Part shown: in pieces, positions 23,655 through 34,700 of the stretch | How the letters are laid out: each line of letters opens with the position of its first letter | How positions within the stretch are numbered: the stretch's first letter is position 1 | Source: Eutypa lata | Taxonomy: Eukaryota > Ascomycota > Sordariomycetes > Xylariales > Diatrypaceae | DNA length: 64,000 nt | Assembly: GCA_022661535.1 (NCBI GenBank) | Contig: JAKULF010000007.1 | Span: forward strand, 682,001 to 746,000 | Direction: 5' to 3' | Position numbers and translations under genes: made by a program | The notes under the pieces: model-generated | The model's input: the letters and a program-made list of their open reading frames with translations, nothing else | What the model was told of the DNA's origin: nothing | The model's database searches: none

Positions 23655-24064
23655 GAGTGATGCTGGCCACTGATTACTTTTTTGCCATGTGTCACCATGT
23701 GCCGCCGCCACTTGCCATCACCTACTTAAGGTATAGAGCCTAGTTAATCTGCCCCTTAATTTAGCTATTTCGCTATAGAATAGTACCCACTCCTTAGCTG
23801 CCATCAAGATATAGCTAATAGTGTTTTCGTTGTCTTTACTTCATCTTCATAATTAAACTTTGTCATTGTAGAATCAGGTTAAATTATATATATACCTATA
23901 TAATAAAGCAAACTTTTATAATTGTGTAACAGTTATACAGTGGTTTATACAGTGATGGCAGCTAAGGAGTGGGTACTAACTACTAGATTCTATAGCACAG
24001 TATTGTCAGATGGCGACGAGTGGTGGCAGGTGCCGGAAAAAGTAATCAGCGTCTAGCATCACTC
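23655..24064. mobile_element. foldback / MITE-like element with long terminal inverted repeats
   Basis: The first 28 bp (GAGTGATGCT, then TGATTACTTTTT after a short variable part) recur inverted at the right end with about 3 mismatches. A perfect 26-bp inverted repeat lies inside at 23781-23806 and 23953-23978 (core CCCACTCCTTAGCTGCCATC). The arms continue between these with partial matches, so most of the 410 bp can fold on itself around an AT-rich centre. It encodes no protein. I could not identify a clear target-site duplication, so the superfamily is open. Confidence 0.7.
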
Positions 24065-24597
24065 ATCTGTATGGTTGAGGTTGACCTACCCCAGCACTTA
24101 AAACGGGAGAGTTACTGACACCGGGGCGGAGGAATTAGCCATCGTGCTCACTGTTCGGGGTGACTTGGTAAGGAGGCGTGTCGGGCAATGATATGTTAGT
24201 TTGGGCCACAAGGGCTCAGCTTATAGGTGCTCTAATGTACATGGCCTGAAAACACTTCTTTCCTAAAGAAAGCCTACTTACAGAGTCACGCATTCTTGAA
24301 ATACATCCGCTTTAGCCTTTGTATTGAGCCTCATTCCTTATGAGCTGTTTTACCCTTTCGTTGTAACCCAAGGTCAACTGATAATAAAACCTTCTTTTCA
24401 CCATGTGCCCATAAAGTAGCCCGCAGGCTCTACTGCGACCTGAAATATATTTTAAAATCGAACTCCCATAGGGCAAAGTGAGCGGGGCTTACCAACTTCG
24501 GGCGTAAGTCAGCCTGCATATAGCCAGGCTCCAACCTCTGATAATCCCCCGTCGGCATTCTCCAGGTCTTGGATTGGTGAGGGCTTTGAGTAGATTA

Positions 24598-24642
24598 GCT
24601 GCCTCCCAGCACTGCCTCCCAGCACTGCCTCCCAGTATTGCC
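24598..24642. repeat. short tandem repeat, about 14-bp unit, 3 copies
   Basis: GCCTCCCAGCACT units follow one another, the last one with changes (CAGTATT). Confidence 0.8.
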
Positions 24643-27600
24643 TCAATGTCTTTTTTCTCGGATAACATTTCATTAAAAATCGCTGTTCCAGCTACCAGTG
24701 GTGCTATTGTTCTAGACAAGGTAGTTGCCTGAATTACGCTGGCTCTACGTTATTATTACCATTTGACCGAATCCCCTTCTTTGAATCGCCATAGCCTAGC
24801 ATGCCGTATATCGTGTGAGTTCTCTGGTCCCATGGTTTCGAGTTTGGTTGCTGGATCTGCCGGCTCATTATAAACTACCAGGTCTCAAGATCCAGAGTAT
24901 GACGGCGCGGGGGAGGATGTGAGAAAAGACTTTTCTTGGATTAAGGCTAAGAAATTCAATGTGGTATGACACTCAATGCACCCTGAGGACGCCGTTGAAA
25001 TTAATAAAAACGTGACTGCAGCCTAGGTACTGCGTTGGCGATCGAGTGTATATTCGAGTGGGAAGAAGTCTGCAAGGGCCATTTCTTGTGTGTGAAATAG
25101 GGTCAGCTGGATATACACTATGTACTGAAAACGGCGAGATTGTGAACGATGGAAAGGAGTATGCGGAACGCGACCTTCAGTCTTCATAAATTCGTATAAA
25201 CACCATGCATTAATATAGCAGTACAAACCTGAGCATATTGTTGAATCCATGGTCCTGTTGCTATGAAGGGACTAGACAAATGCTCAAGAAATCCATTGCC
25301 ATTATAATCCCAATTAAGTCGGGTCTTTGCTAGCCATCAATTTTCAGGTCTGTTTCAAGCTTACGTATGACCTGTCTAACTTATCCTACTGACATCTTAC
25401 TGGCACAGCTTCCGCACTCCCAGGGTTAAGTGGATTAATATATCACGAACAGTCCCTTGGCCCCTTACTACAATAGGGCCCCTGTTATCATCTGAATGGA
25501 TGCGACTTTGCTAGCACTTCACTACGCCTATGATAGCAATACCGCGGAGACACTCGAGGACACTTTAGTCCCTAGTGAGAGAATAAGAACAAGACCGTTT
25601 AGCTTACCTAGATCGGCAAGCCAGTGACCACGATGACAGGAATTAATACACCCAATCGGCAGCCCACTAGCAGTGACTGGTCCAGAACTAGCGCATTATT
25701 TACCTCCCAAGCTATCATCTATGCCCATTAATAGGGCCTGTCAGACGGACGCTCGTCATAAGCGTTGAGACGACGGTTACGGGGTCGCGAGATCCAATGT
25801 GCGGTAGGTGATGAGAGAAAAGGTGGAGTCATTGGCCAGCAGTTAGGGGTTGTTGTCTACATCCGTATCGACTCATTTTCAACCCAGTGACGTCGCCGGA
25901 CTCAACAGCTCCCCTTGCTTAGGAATTGTATATCGGGGGTGACCCTATGGAATTTCCTTGGCGGCTATTGGATAACATTGGACTCGTTAAGGGTAATTGT
26001 AGTCCAATATTATTCGCTTGGAGAGTAGCCAGATGCTCCTTAGTCGCCCCCGAATACATTATACTCCCTGGTCCCCATCGTCTCATCTTCCATACAGTCG
26101 AGCAATTCGAAGCCTTTCCAGAACGCATCTCGCTGATTAATGTAGATTACATAGCTTGTATAAATCAGGAACTCTTTGCAGGTGGAAGGAATGAATACAT
26201 AATATCACAAGTTTCCTATACGTAAATCGTCAATATTTTAATTCCCTTTCCTCAGCTAACAACCTGAGACTATAGTTAGTTCACTTGTTGAACAGTATGG
26301 CTGTATGGTGACGATTACTAACTTTTTTTCAAAAGGGGGTTCTTTTGAGTATGGCTTAATGTAGCGGAAGATGCAGGAGCGTTTGATTCAGATCAGAGCG
26401 GACTCGATGACAACGCCATGTCACCCCTTGGTGTGCATTCCCGGTCGTCTCTGGTTACTTCCGAGTATGCTTCCCAACGAGACCACAGTAGGCACAGAAA
26501 GCGAAAGGTAACAATGTGAGCGAAGAGAGCTTGCGACAGTAGTTCCTGGTTAGGCCGAGGAATGAGGTAACAGAACTGTTCATCCGTCCAGTCTTGAGCT
26601 CCCTGCGATCCCTGAAGGTCATACTGGATAAGCCCTGCCCCCTGGCCTGCACCTCTGTTATCTAGGCATGACTACGTCTTCTTTTCCGACGTCTAGTTCT
26701 TTTCAATGTCGCATTGGCAGATGCGAGTAGCGTACATACGTTTATTACACAATTAGGTATCAGTCTTGGGTGGGCTTCTTCGATGCTGCATATACTCGCA
26801 CTCAGGGGATAGACAAAATAACTATAGCTTCGACTTACGTCGCTTTAAACCCATATCTATCTCGCAGGAGCAGCTGTACTTCATTAAGTGATCTCTCTTC
26901 AGATAAGTAGAGGTGAATAATCTCCTGTCGATCATGTTCCCATTTTAACGGAGTATATGAGCAAGCATGGACACCCACTAAAGTTTACGATTATTTGATG
27001 ATTAATGAAAAGGTATATTAATGAATGAGAAAATTGTTCTTTTCATCGAACTGATTTGAACTATGTGAGCAGAAATAAAAAATGCACGAAGTAATATATA
27101 TTTGCATAATGTAACCATGTAATACGATTTTCTTTCATTAAAAAACCCCAAAAAGAGAAAAACTTTGATATATTGGTTTAAGTTGTGTTAAATGTGTATG
27201 AGAAACTCCGTCGACACTACAAAAAAGAAAGGAATTAAAAACGCTGTTTGACGAATTATCTCAATCACCGCAACTGGCTGACCCCTTGGACGGATTTACT
27301 CGATAAAATTTAACGGAACGGCAGTTTTGGTAAACATATTTGTTAAGCAACTACATGATTTCGTCCGATCATTGATCGTTGGAACCGAAGCGGATTGGAT
27401 GAGAGGATGCCAATCAATGCAAAGCTATGAGGAGTGTTTTTATGATAGGAGCTCAGAATGCGTGAGGGCAAATCTGTTGCCGATGTTGATACGGTGGTGT
27501 TTCTGTTCGGCAACATTGAGAAAGTGCATAGTGCTACAGTTAGGGAAACGAGTGCAATGACAACATAAGTGAAAAATTTAATGACATCAACATCAGCTAA

Positions 27601-28055
27601 AAACATTAAGGCGTTTTCATCACAGCCATGAAGGATAGGCATACAGTTCTAACGCTTTTGTGGTCGATCAGATTAGATGCTCAGCAAAGATCGGCATCCT
27701 ACCTCTAGGCTACAATAAAACATAGCTAAGTAGGTACTTAAGCAATGCTTAATCGATCCTTAGTGCCTTGATCTATTCGCCACTAATCTCGATAAATGAC
27801 GCACAAAGCGGGGAAAGTAAGGAAGCGCTGCAGGTACGGGCCAATTGGTCGATCTCTAAAGGTAAACATGTTGAGATGCAACCTAAGCGGGGCTAAGTTA
27901 GGAAGAGGGGAGGGGGGAGGGGGGAGGGGCCGGAGGAAGGGAGACGGGAGTCTAGAATTCAACATAATGAGAAGGAGATGAAGGGATTGTATTCCAACAT
28001 CCAGATTTTCACGGTTAGAATTCTCCGTCAAGGCTGAACCGGCTTCATCACCACG

Positions 28056-29431
28056 ATGTTCGCCTACAGGCCTACTACTAGCAGAAGTCTTGCAGCACGT
28101 CTTGCCCGGCCTATTCAACTGGCAGGCGTAAGACAGAATGCTCGCGCATACGCCGCCGCCGCCGCCGCCGCCGCCGCTACTACCGTTGTGACAGAGCAGC
28201 CAACATGGACTCCATCGACCTTCCCTGTTCCGACCCCGGTTAATTCCCCCACGAAGCTTGATGCTTCTAGGAGTCGTAATAATGGCAAGCAAATCCTCCG
28301 CGAAGCCATTGCGACTACCTCTGTAAGAAATGACTGGACGAGGGATGAAATTGCAGCCATCTACCATGAACCATTAATGGAGCTGGTTCACCAAGCAGTA
28401 AGACAAGGATCTCCCTCCTTTCCGCTTCTTTTCGCTCTAGGTCCAAGACTCACACAAAACTTTAATACCCCCTTCTTGTCCCTGAACGAACAATAGATTG
28501 CTCACATGGTCCCATCTCTACCCAGGGAACACTGCACCGCCGCTTCCACTCCGCCGCCGAAGTGCAGCTGTGCACGCTAATGAACATCAAGACGGGCGGC
28601 TGCACCGAGGACTGCAAGTACTGCGCGCAGTCGACGCGGTACCAGAAGGGGACGGGGCTCGAGGCCAAGAAGACCGAGAGCGTCGAGGCGGTGCTGGCCG
28701 CGGCGCGCGCCGCCCGGGACAACGGCAGCACGCGGTTCTGCATGGGGGCCGCGTGGCGCGACATGCGCGGGCGCAAGAACGGCCTGCGCAACATCGCGGC
28801 CATGGTCTCCGGCGTGCGCGACATGGGCATGGAGGTGTGCGTGACACTCGGCATGATCGACGGCGAGCAGGCGCGCCAGCTCAAGGCCGCGGGCCTGACG
28901 GCCTACAACCACAACGTCGACACGAGCCGCGAGTTCTATCCGTCGGTCATCTCGACGCGCACGTACGACGAGCGCCTGACCACCCTCGGCCACGTCCGCG
29001 ACGCCGGCATCAGCGTGTGCTCCGGCGGCATCCTGGGCCTCGGCGAGAAGGATGCCGATCGCGTCGGCCTGCTCCATACCGTGTCTACGCTGCCGACGCA
29101 CCCGGAGAGCTTCCCCGTCAATGCGCTCGTTCCTATCAAGGGCACGCCGCTGGGCGATCAGGAGCCAATCGATTTCACCGATATGCTCCGCACGATCGCC
29201 ACCGCGCGCGTCCTCATGCCCGCGACTATCGTCCGCATCGCTGCCGGCAGGAAGACTATGTCGGAGGAGAAGCAGGCTTTGTGCTTCATGGCTGGGGCTA
29301 ACGCTATTTTTACCGGAGAGAAGATGTTGACTACTGAGTGCAATGGCTACGATGAGGATAAGGCTATGCTTGATCGATGGGGCCTTGAACCTATGAAGAG
29401 CTTTGAGAAGTCACCCACGCCGGCTAGCTGA
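28056..29431 (+). CDS. bioB: biotin synthase, mitochondrial
   Basis: Two exons (28056-28397, 28526-29431) join in phase 0 across a 128-nt intron (GTAAGA donor, CCCAG acceptor), giving 415 residues. This radical-SAM enzyme inserts sulfur into dethiobiotin, the last step of biotin synthesis. The [4Fe-4S]/SAM motif CTEDCKYC is at about residues 140-147. Other family blocks are YNHNVDTSREFYP and GGILGLGEKDADR. The first about 45 residues are Arg/Ala-rich without acidic residues, a good mitochondrial presequence, and contain an Ala tract encoded by (GCC)n at about 28149-28178. Exon 2 is strikingly GC-rich against the AT-rich island upstream. It is the first gene of the biotin cluster, tail-to-tail with bioF (127 bp apart). 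Confidence 0.95.
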
Positions 29432-29558
29432 TTGGGATTGCATTTAGAACAAGAAGTACATAGTATTAAATTTAAATTATAGTAACAGGCATTATCGTGG
29501 TTTTTAGTATAAAGACTACGTAGTACTACTCTGTTTAGTATGTAGATATAGGCTCTAA

Positions 29559-31155
29559 TTAAAGTCTTGCCTTGTCTATACCCGGTTCTTGTAGCTTGGA
29601 TATTGGATGCACCTGATGTTCCTTCAGCTTATGCTGACCTTCCTTAGAATTCGTCTCCTGCTGATGCTGAAGCCACTGACCAATCACCCTGCAGAGTCCA
29701 TCAACCTGGGTGGTGGTGTTTCCAGCATGTAGACATATGCGCACCCTCTCACTCCCAGGAGGCACTGTGGGTGGTACGATTGGGCGAATCATGAACCCGT
29801 TCTCCTGACAGTATGCGGCCAAGCTTCGCGGATACGCAGTAAGAACCGGGATGATGGGAGATTCGGGAGGACTCTTCCTTACGCTGATTAGGTCTTGAGG
29901 CGGTGGTGGTATCTGGCGGGCGCATAATTCCAAGAGGGACAGATGAGTGTGACGGATAAGATGCTGCAAATTTTGGCGATGGGAATCAGCTTTCCCACTT
30001 GCTATATAGTCATATACAACGTCAACGCTCAGCAGCGAGGTAAATGGTGTCGATGTTGTGTAGATCAGGCTCCTGGCGTAGTTGATCAGGTATGATCGTG
30101 TGGTTTTAGAACAGAGAATAACCCCTGTCAAGAAATTGTCAACTCCCACTTTTTAAGGGGATGGGGGGACAGCGGTAAAGACCAAAACTAAGAGTAGGAT
30201 TGGCGTGTCCCATATAGTTAACCGTTTCAAGTCAACATGCATCTGCGTACATACCTCCCGAACACCCCATTGCCTTCCCTAAGCCAAGCACTCTTGCCCA
30301 CACCTGATTTTCTAGACCGAGCTCACACGCTAGGCCGCGCCCTCGAGCCCCAGAGACACCCGTGGAGTGTGCTTCATCGAGTATGATATAGCCATTCTTG
30401 CAAGGCAGAGATTTCTCGACGCAATCAACAACTGACTTTAAGCGTAGCACATCGCCATCCATGCTATACACACTCTCGACACAGACAAACACGTTGCGCT
30501 TCCCTTTCCTCACATCCTCACTACCGCCTGCGAGCTCCCTCAACACATAGCCAAGCCCACCCCTTTCTTCAATTGCACTTTCACGCGTAACGGAAACATG
30601 TGAGAAAGGTAATCTGCGACCCGCCCGACTCAAGCGCATGCCATCATGTACGCTTGCGTGGATGAGCTCATCGTACACGATTATGTCGCCCGGCTGGGGG
30701 ACGCAGCCAAGCAAGCCGACATTTGCATCGAAGGCCGAGACGAACAGTAGCGCGGCGGGAGCGCCGTGAAACGCTGCGATCTTCCTCTCGAGGCCCTCTG
30801 CAAACGAGGAATTGCCATCCAGGAGACGCGAGCCCTCGGAACCGAGAAGGGGAGATGACGGAGACGACGACGATAACCTCACGGTTTCCTGATTACCGCT
30901 GCTGCTGCCGCTACTGCCGGTAGCGCGTTCTGCCGCCGCTACCGCAACATCCTGCTGTAGTCGGGATAGATAGGTGCGCTGGACCTCTACATTCGAAGAC
31001 AGCGACAGGTAGCCATTGGAGGAGAAATCCACCATGCCCTTCGGCGTTATACTTAGATCCCGAAACCTGTTGTGGGATTTGCGCCGTTTGAGGATATTTC
31101 CCAGCGTGCCCTCAAGGCCGATATTGTCGCCGACGACGCCACCATCTCGGGACAT
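29559..31155 (-). CDS. bioF: 8-amino-7-oxononanoate (KAPA) synthase, predicted peroxisomal
   Basis: Two exons (30255-31155, 29559-30124) join in phase 1 over a 130-nt intron (GTATGT donor, GACAG acceptor), giving 488 residues. BioF condenses pimeloyl-CoA with alanine using PLP. Visible signatures are FSSNGYLSLSS (substrate-entry region), YDELIHASVHDG, LDEAHSTGVSGARG and the PLP-lysine block GLGKAMGCSGG. The protein ends in Ala-Arg-Leu, a type-1 peroxisomal targeting tripeptide. Fungal BioF is known to act in peroxisomes, where pimeloyl-CoA arises from beta-oxidation. A Ser/Gly-rich insertion lies at about residues 75-105. It is divergent from bioDA and shares an about 560-bp promoter with it. 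Confidence 0.93.
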
Positions 31156-31713
31156 TGTAGTGGGTGAGAGCTGGTTGGGAGCTCTAAATTTAGTGGCCTG
31201 AAAAGGAGCTTGCTAAGACCTGCTCTGCTGCCATCAGCGCTGAAAATCAATTGGTGGTTCATTTCGCTAATTTAATTTGACAAAAGACCTCATCCCATCC
31301 CTCACCCCTCCTTTTTTTTTTACCCCCCCATCGAACCCCCTTTGAGCCCCACCCGGGATTATTGTTGAGAACCAACCAGGCGTCCGGATTGACAAGTCAG
31401 AAAACCACGCAGATGCTAAGATAGGGCGTTCTGGGCGTTCCTGGCCCTAGGAAAGACCCCTGTGTCGTCATGTGGGGTAAACTAAGATCTAGAGGCATCT
31501 ACCGAGGAGTCTAACGTAACACTCTGCACTCACACACTACACTACCTACTTATGTAGGTAATACTACGTAGGTAATTACTGTTTGCCGGTTTAAGATTGA
31601 CTGACCTTGGACGTTTTGATATATTATATAGTAAGGTAGGTATCCCACATCGAAGACAAAAAAAAAAAGGAGGTAGTAAAAGACCTGTGGTCTGCCCGAG
31701 CAGAAAAGAGTCC
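31156..31713. promoter_or_regulatory. divergent promoter of bioF and bioDA
   Basis: A 558-bp spacer between start codons that point away from each other, so it must hold both promoters. A TATATTATATA element at 31620-31630 lies 84 bp before the bioDA ATG. Poly-C/T and poly-A tracts occur at about 31309-31330 and 31660-31670. Shared position suggests co-regulation; no specific operator was identified. Confidence 0.6.
31620..31630 (+). promoter_or_regulatory. TATA-like element of bioDA
   Basis: TATATTATATA, 84 bp upstream of the predicted start codon. Assignment is by position and composition only. Confidence 0.4.
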
Positions 31714-34593
31714 ATGGCGCCCGTTGGCTCAATGCTCTGGCGTGGTCTTCGGGTATACCAAGTCTACGGCGCCAACACCGAAGTCGGCAAGACAGTCCTC
31801 ACCACGGTCCTCTGCAAGACTGCTAGGAACCTTTACGAGAAAGAGAAGACCAGCTACCTCAAGCCGGTATCTACGGGGCCGCTTGATGAAGCCGATGAAA
31901 GGTGTTAGTTAGTCCCATCCAAATGATTATTCTATACAATTGCGAAGCGAGTGGGACTAACGCTTCGGAGCCGGAGAGGAGGGGGCGTATCATCAGATGT
32001 CTCGACTATAATTTCTCAATTGATAAAGAACGTACGCGAATAAATGATTGATACGGCTGTAGGCATATAAGCAAGTATACCAAGGATGTATCTCAGGCAA
32101 CTCTACTCCAATATGACCTGCCAATTAGCCCTCATGCTGCTGCCAGGGTTAAGCGAAAGGTGAGCCATTGATCGATTGTCCTCGCATGCTCTACTTCGCG
32201 TACTTGGCTAACTAAGCCCAAAAAATGAATAAAGGTGATCCCATCCGACAGGGACCTTCTAGGATCGATATACGAGCACGCATCACAGAAATCGGCCGAC
32301 GGTCCCGGCTGGCTCTTCATCGAGACAGCAGGGGGCGTGCACTCCCCCGCCCCCACCGGAACCACGCAGGCAGACCTATACATGCCATTGCGATGTCCCG
32401 TGATCCTCGTGGGAGACTCCAAGCTCGGTGGGATCTCCCTCACGATCTCGGCTTTCGAGTCCCTCAAGCTCCGCGGGTACGACGTCGAGATGATCGTGAT
32501 GTTCCGGGACAAGAAGCACCGGAACTATAAGTACCTATCCGAGTACTTCAAAAACGAGAAACATGGCGTCGGCACCGCCGGTATTCCCGTGGTCGCGTTC
32601 ACTGCGCCGCCGCCGTCGAGGCAGGCCTCCTTCCCGCGACCCGATTCCCTGGAGATGGCCCGGTACTATGACGAGGCTAGCGAGAGCGATGGGGCCCGGA
32701 TGGCACTGGCCTACCTGCAAATGCGACATGACGCTCGGATTTCTCGGCTCGAGGGGATGGCCGCAGAGGCGCACAAGAAGATCTGGTACCCGTTCACCCA
32801 GCAGAAACTACTTCAACCCGAGAACATCACGACGATCGATGCCGCTCGCGGCGACTTCTTCCAGACCCTGGTCCCGGCACCACCACAGAAAGCAGCGCAG
32901 CAGGACAACAGCACGACAGCAGTAGCGAGAGGCGGCGACACTGCTCTCCTACAGCCTTCGTTCGACGGCTCCGCCTCATGGTGGACGCAGGGTCTGGGCC
33001 ACTCGAACCCCTCGCTCACGCTCGCGGCGGCGTACGCAGCCGGGCGCTACGGACACGTGATGTTCGCGGAGGCGATCCACGAGCCGGCCCTGGCGCTGAC
33101 GGAGGCGCTACTCGAGGGCGTGCAGAACCCGCGCCTCGAACGTGTCTTCTTCTCCGACAACGGTAGCACCGGTGTGGAGGTCGCGCTCAAGATGGGGCTG
33201 CGCGCCACCCGGGTCCGCTATGGCTTGACTGCAGACGCCCAACTTAGCGTAATCGGACTGAAGGGTGGCTATCATGGGGATACGATGGGGGCTATGGATT
33301 GTGCGGAGCCTAGCGTGTATAATGAGAAGGTCGAGTGGTATGAGGGGAAGGGTGTTTGGTTCGATTACCCGACGGTTAAGTGTGTTCGGGGTAGTTGGGT
33401 TGTGGAGATGCCTGAAGTGATGAGAAAGGAAGGATTCGAAGCCGGTAAGGAGTTCGGGTCTCTTTCAGATGTGTTCAATATCACGGGACGCGAGGCACGA
33501 CGGGAGCAAGAGAGCTACGAAGGCTATATTGGGAAGGAATTGAAACGCCATGTGGACCAGGGTCGCAACTTTGGGGCTCTCCTGATGGAGCCCGTCGTGA
33601 TCGGAGCTGGAGGCATGTTATTGGTGTAAGTTGAGTGAAGCTAAGTGATGCATGTGCATACCTTAACACCCCTCACCCCAATCACTTTGCGTGAAAGTCG
33701 GGCGCTGACCCAGTCAAAGGGACCCATTATTCCAGCGAGCTCTCGTGAACGTCGTAAGACGCTCAGAGAAACTGTTTAGCCGAGGCACGGGTTTGCCAGA
33801 CGGAAGACTAGACGATGATGGAAAGATCTGGACGGGACTCCCCGTCATCTTCGACGAGGTCTTCACGGGGCTCTACCGCCTTGGAAGGTTCACGGCGGCG
33901 TCGTTCCTCCAGACCGACGCCGACATCTCGGTCCACGCCAAGCTGCTGACAGGCGGCGTCGTGCCGCTCTGCACCACCCTCGCGTCCGAGAGCATCTTCC
34001 GCGCCTTCGGGAGCGACGACAAGACCGATGCCCTGCTGCACGGCCACAGCTACACCGCCCACGCCGTCGGCTGCCAGGTCGCGCTCGAGAGCCTGCGACA
34101 GCTGCAGGCGCTGGACCGAGGCGGGGACTGGGACTGGGCTAAGAACCGGTCCCAGTCGAATAGTGACGACGAGTCCTCGAAGTCATCAAAGCAGTCACGC
34201 AGAAAACGGGATGTTGGGGATGATCAGCTTAGTGAGAGTAAGAATAAAAACGCGTCGTGGTCGATTTGGTCGCCCGACTTCGTCGATGGGATTTCACGCC
34301 ATGTTCGCGTCGCTGGCGTCTGGACTCTTGGCAGCGTGCTCTCGATTCACATGGATGCTGGCGAAGGTGGAGCCGCTGGGTATAAGAGCACGGCCGCGAT
34401 ACGGATCCGTGATGCGCTCCGGGAACCACAGCGGGAGGAGGGCGATGGTGGCCAGGGGACGATGAGGGGCACGTGGAATGTGCATAGCCGCGTGCTGGGG
34501 AACGTGTTGTATATTATGGGTAGTCAGACGTCGGCGCAGGAGGATATCAGGGAGATTGAAGGGCTGATTCGGGAGAGGATGGATACTTTGTAG
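31714..34593 (+). CDS. bioDA: bifunctional dethiobiotin synthetase / DAPA aminotransferase
   Basis: Four exons (31714-31901, 32063-32159, 32235-33625, 33720-34593) keep one reading frame and give 849 residues. The N-terminal BioD half (about 1-230) has the P-loop GANTEVGKT at residues 19-27 and the ETAGGVHSPAP block. The C-terminal BioA half starts at WYPFTQQK and carries DGSASWWTQGLGHSNPSL, the PLP-site blocks GGYHGDTMGAMD and FDEVFTGLYRLGRF, and the PLP lysine in HAKLLTGG. It converts KAPA to DAPA and then to dethiobiotin; the fused order is standard in fungi. The start is chosen at a good context (CCATGG). Intron 1 has a weak donor, GTGTTA. A Ser/Lys-rich insert follows in the last exon. 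Confidence 0.93.
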
Positions 34594-34700
34594 GTGTTAA
34601 ACTTAAAAAAAAAAAGGCTTAGTCCGAAGATATTACGGGATCGGAAAAGTAGTCGAGCAATGGAAGGAATGCAGTTGTTTGTTTATTTATATCCGGCGTC

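Larger units (their letters stand above)
21524..28055. other. 6.5-kb gene-poor island
   Basis: No intact gene is supported. The region includes a very AT-rich patch (about 22490-22690), a foldback element (23655-24064), a 3-copy GCCTCCCAGCACT-type tandem repeat (about 24598-24642) and a TPR-like relic at the left end. Open frames are short and overlap on both strands. It looks like decayed, probably transposon-rich DNA between the cucumopine-like gene and the biotin cluster. Confidence 0.6.

Noticed and set aside
25926..26225. 99-codon plus-strand frame in the gene-poor island
   Set aside because: Not recognisable, and another frame of 69 codons overlaps it on the opposite strand; probably chance.
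28498..29301. Long Arg-rich frame overlapping bioB exon 2
   Set aside because: Shadow frame of the GC-rich biotin synthase exon, where the radical-SAM motif is in the other frame.
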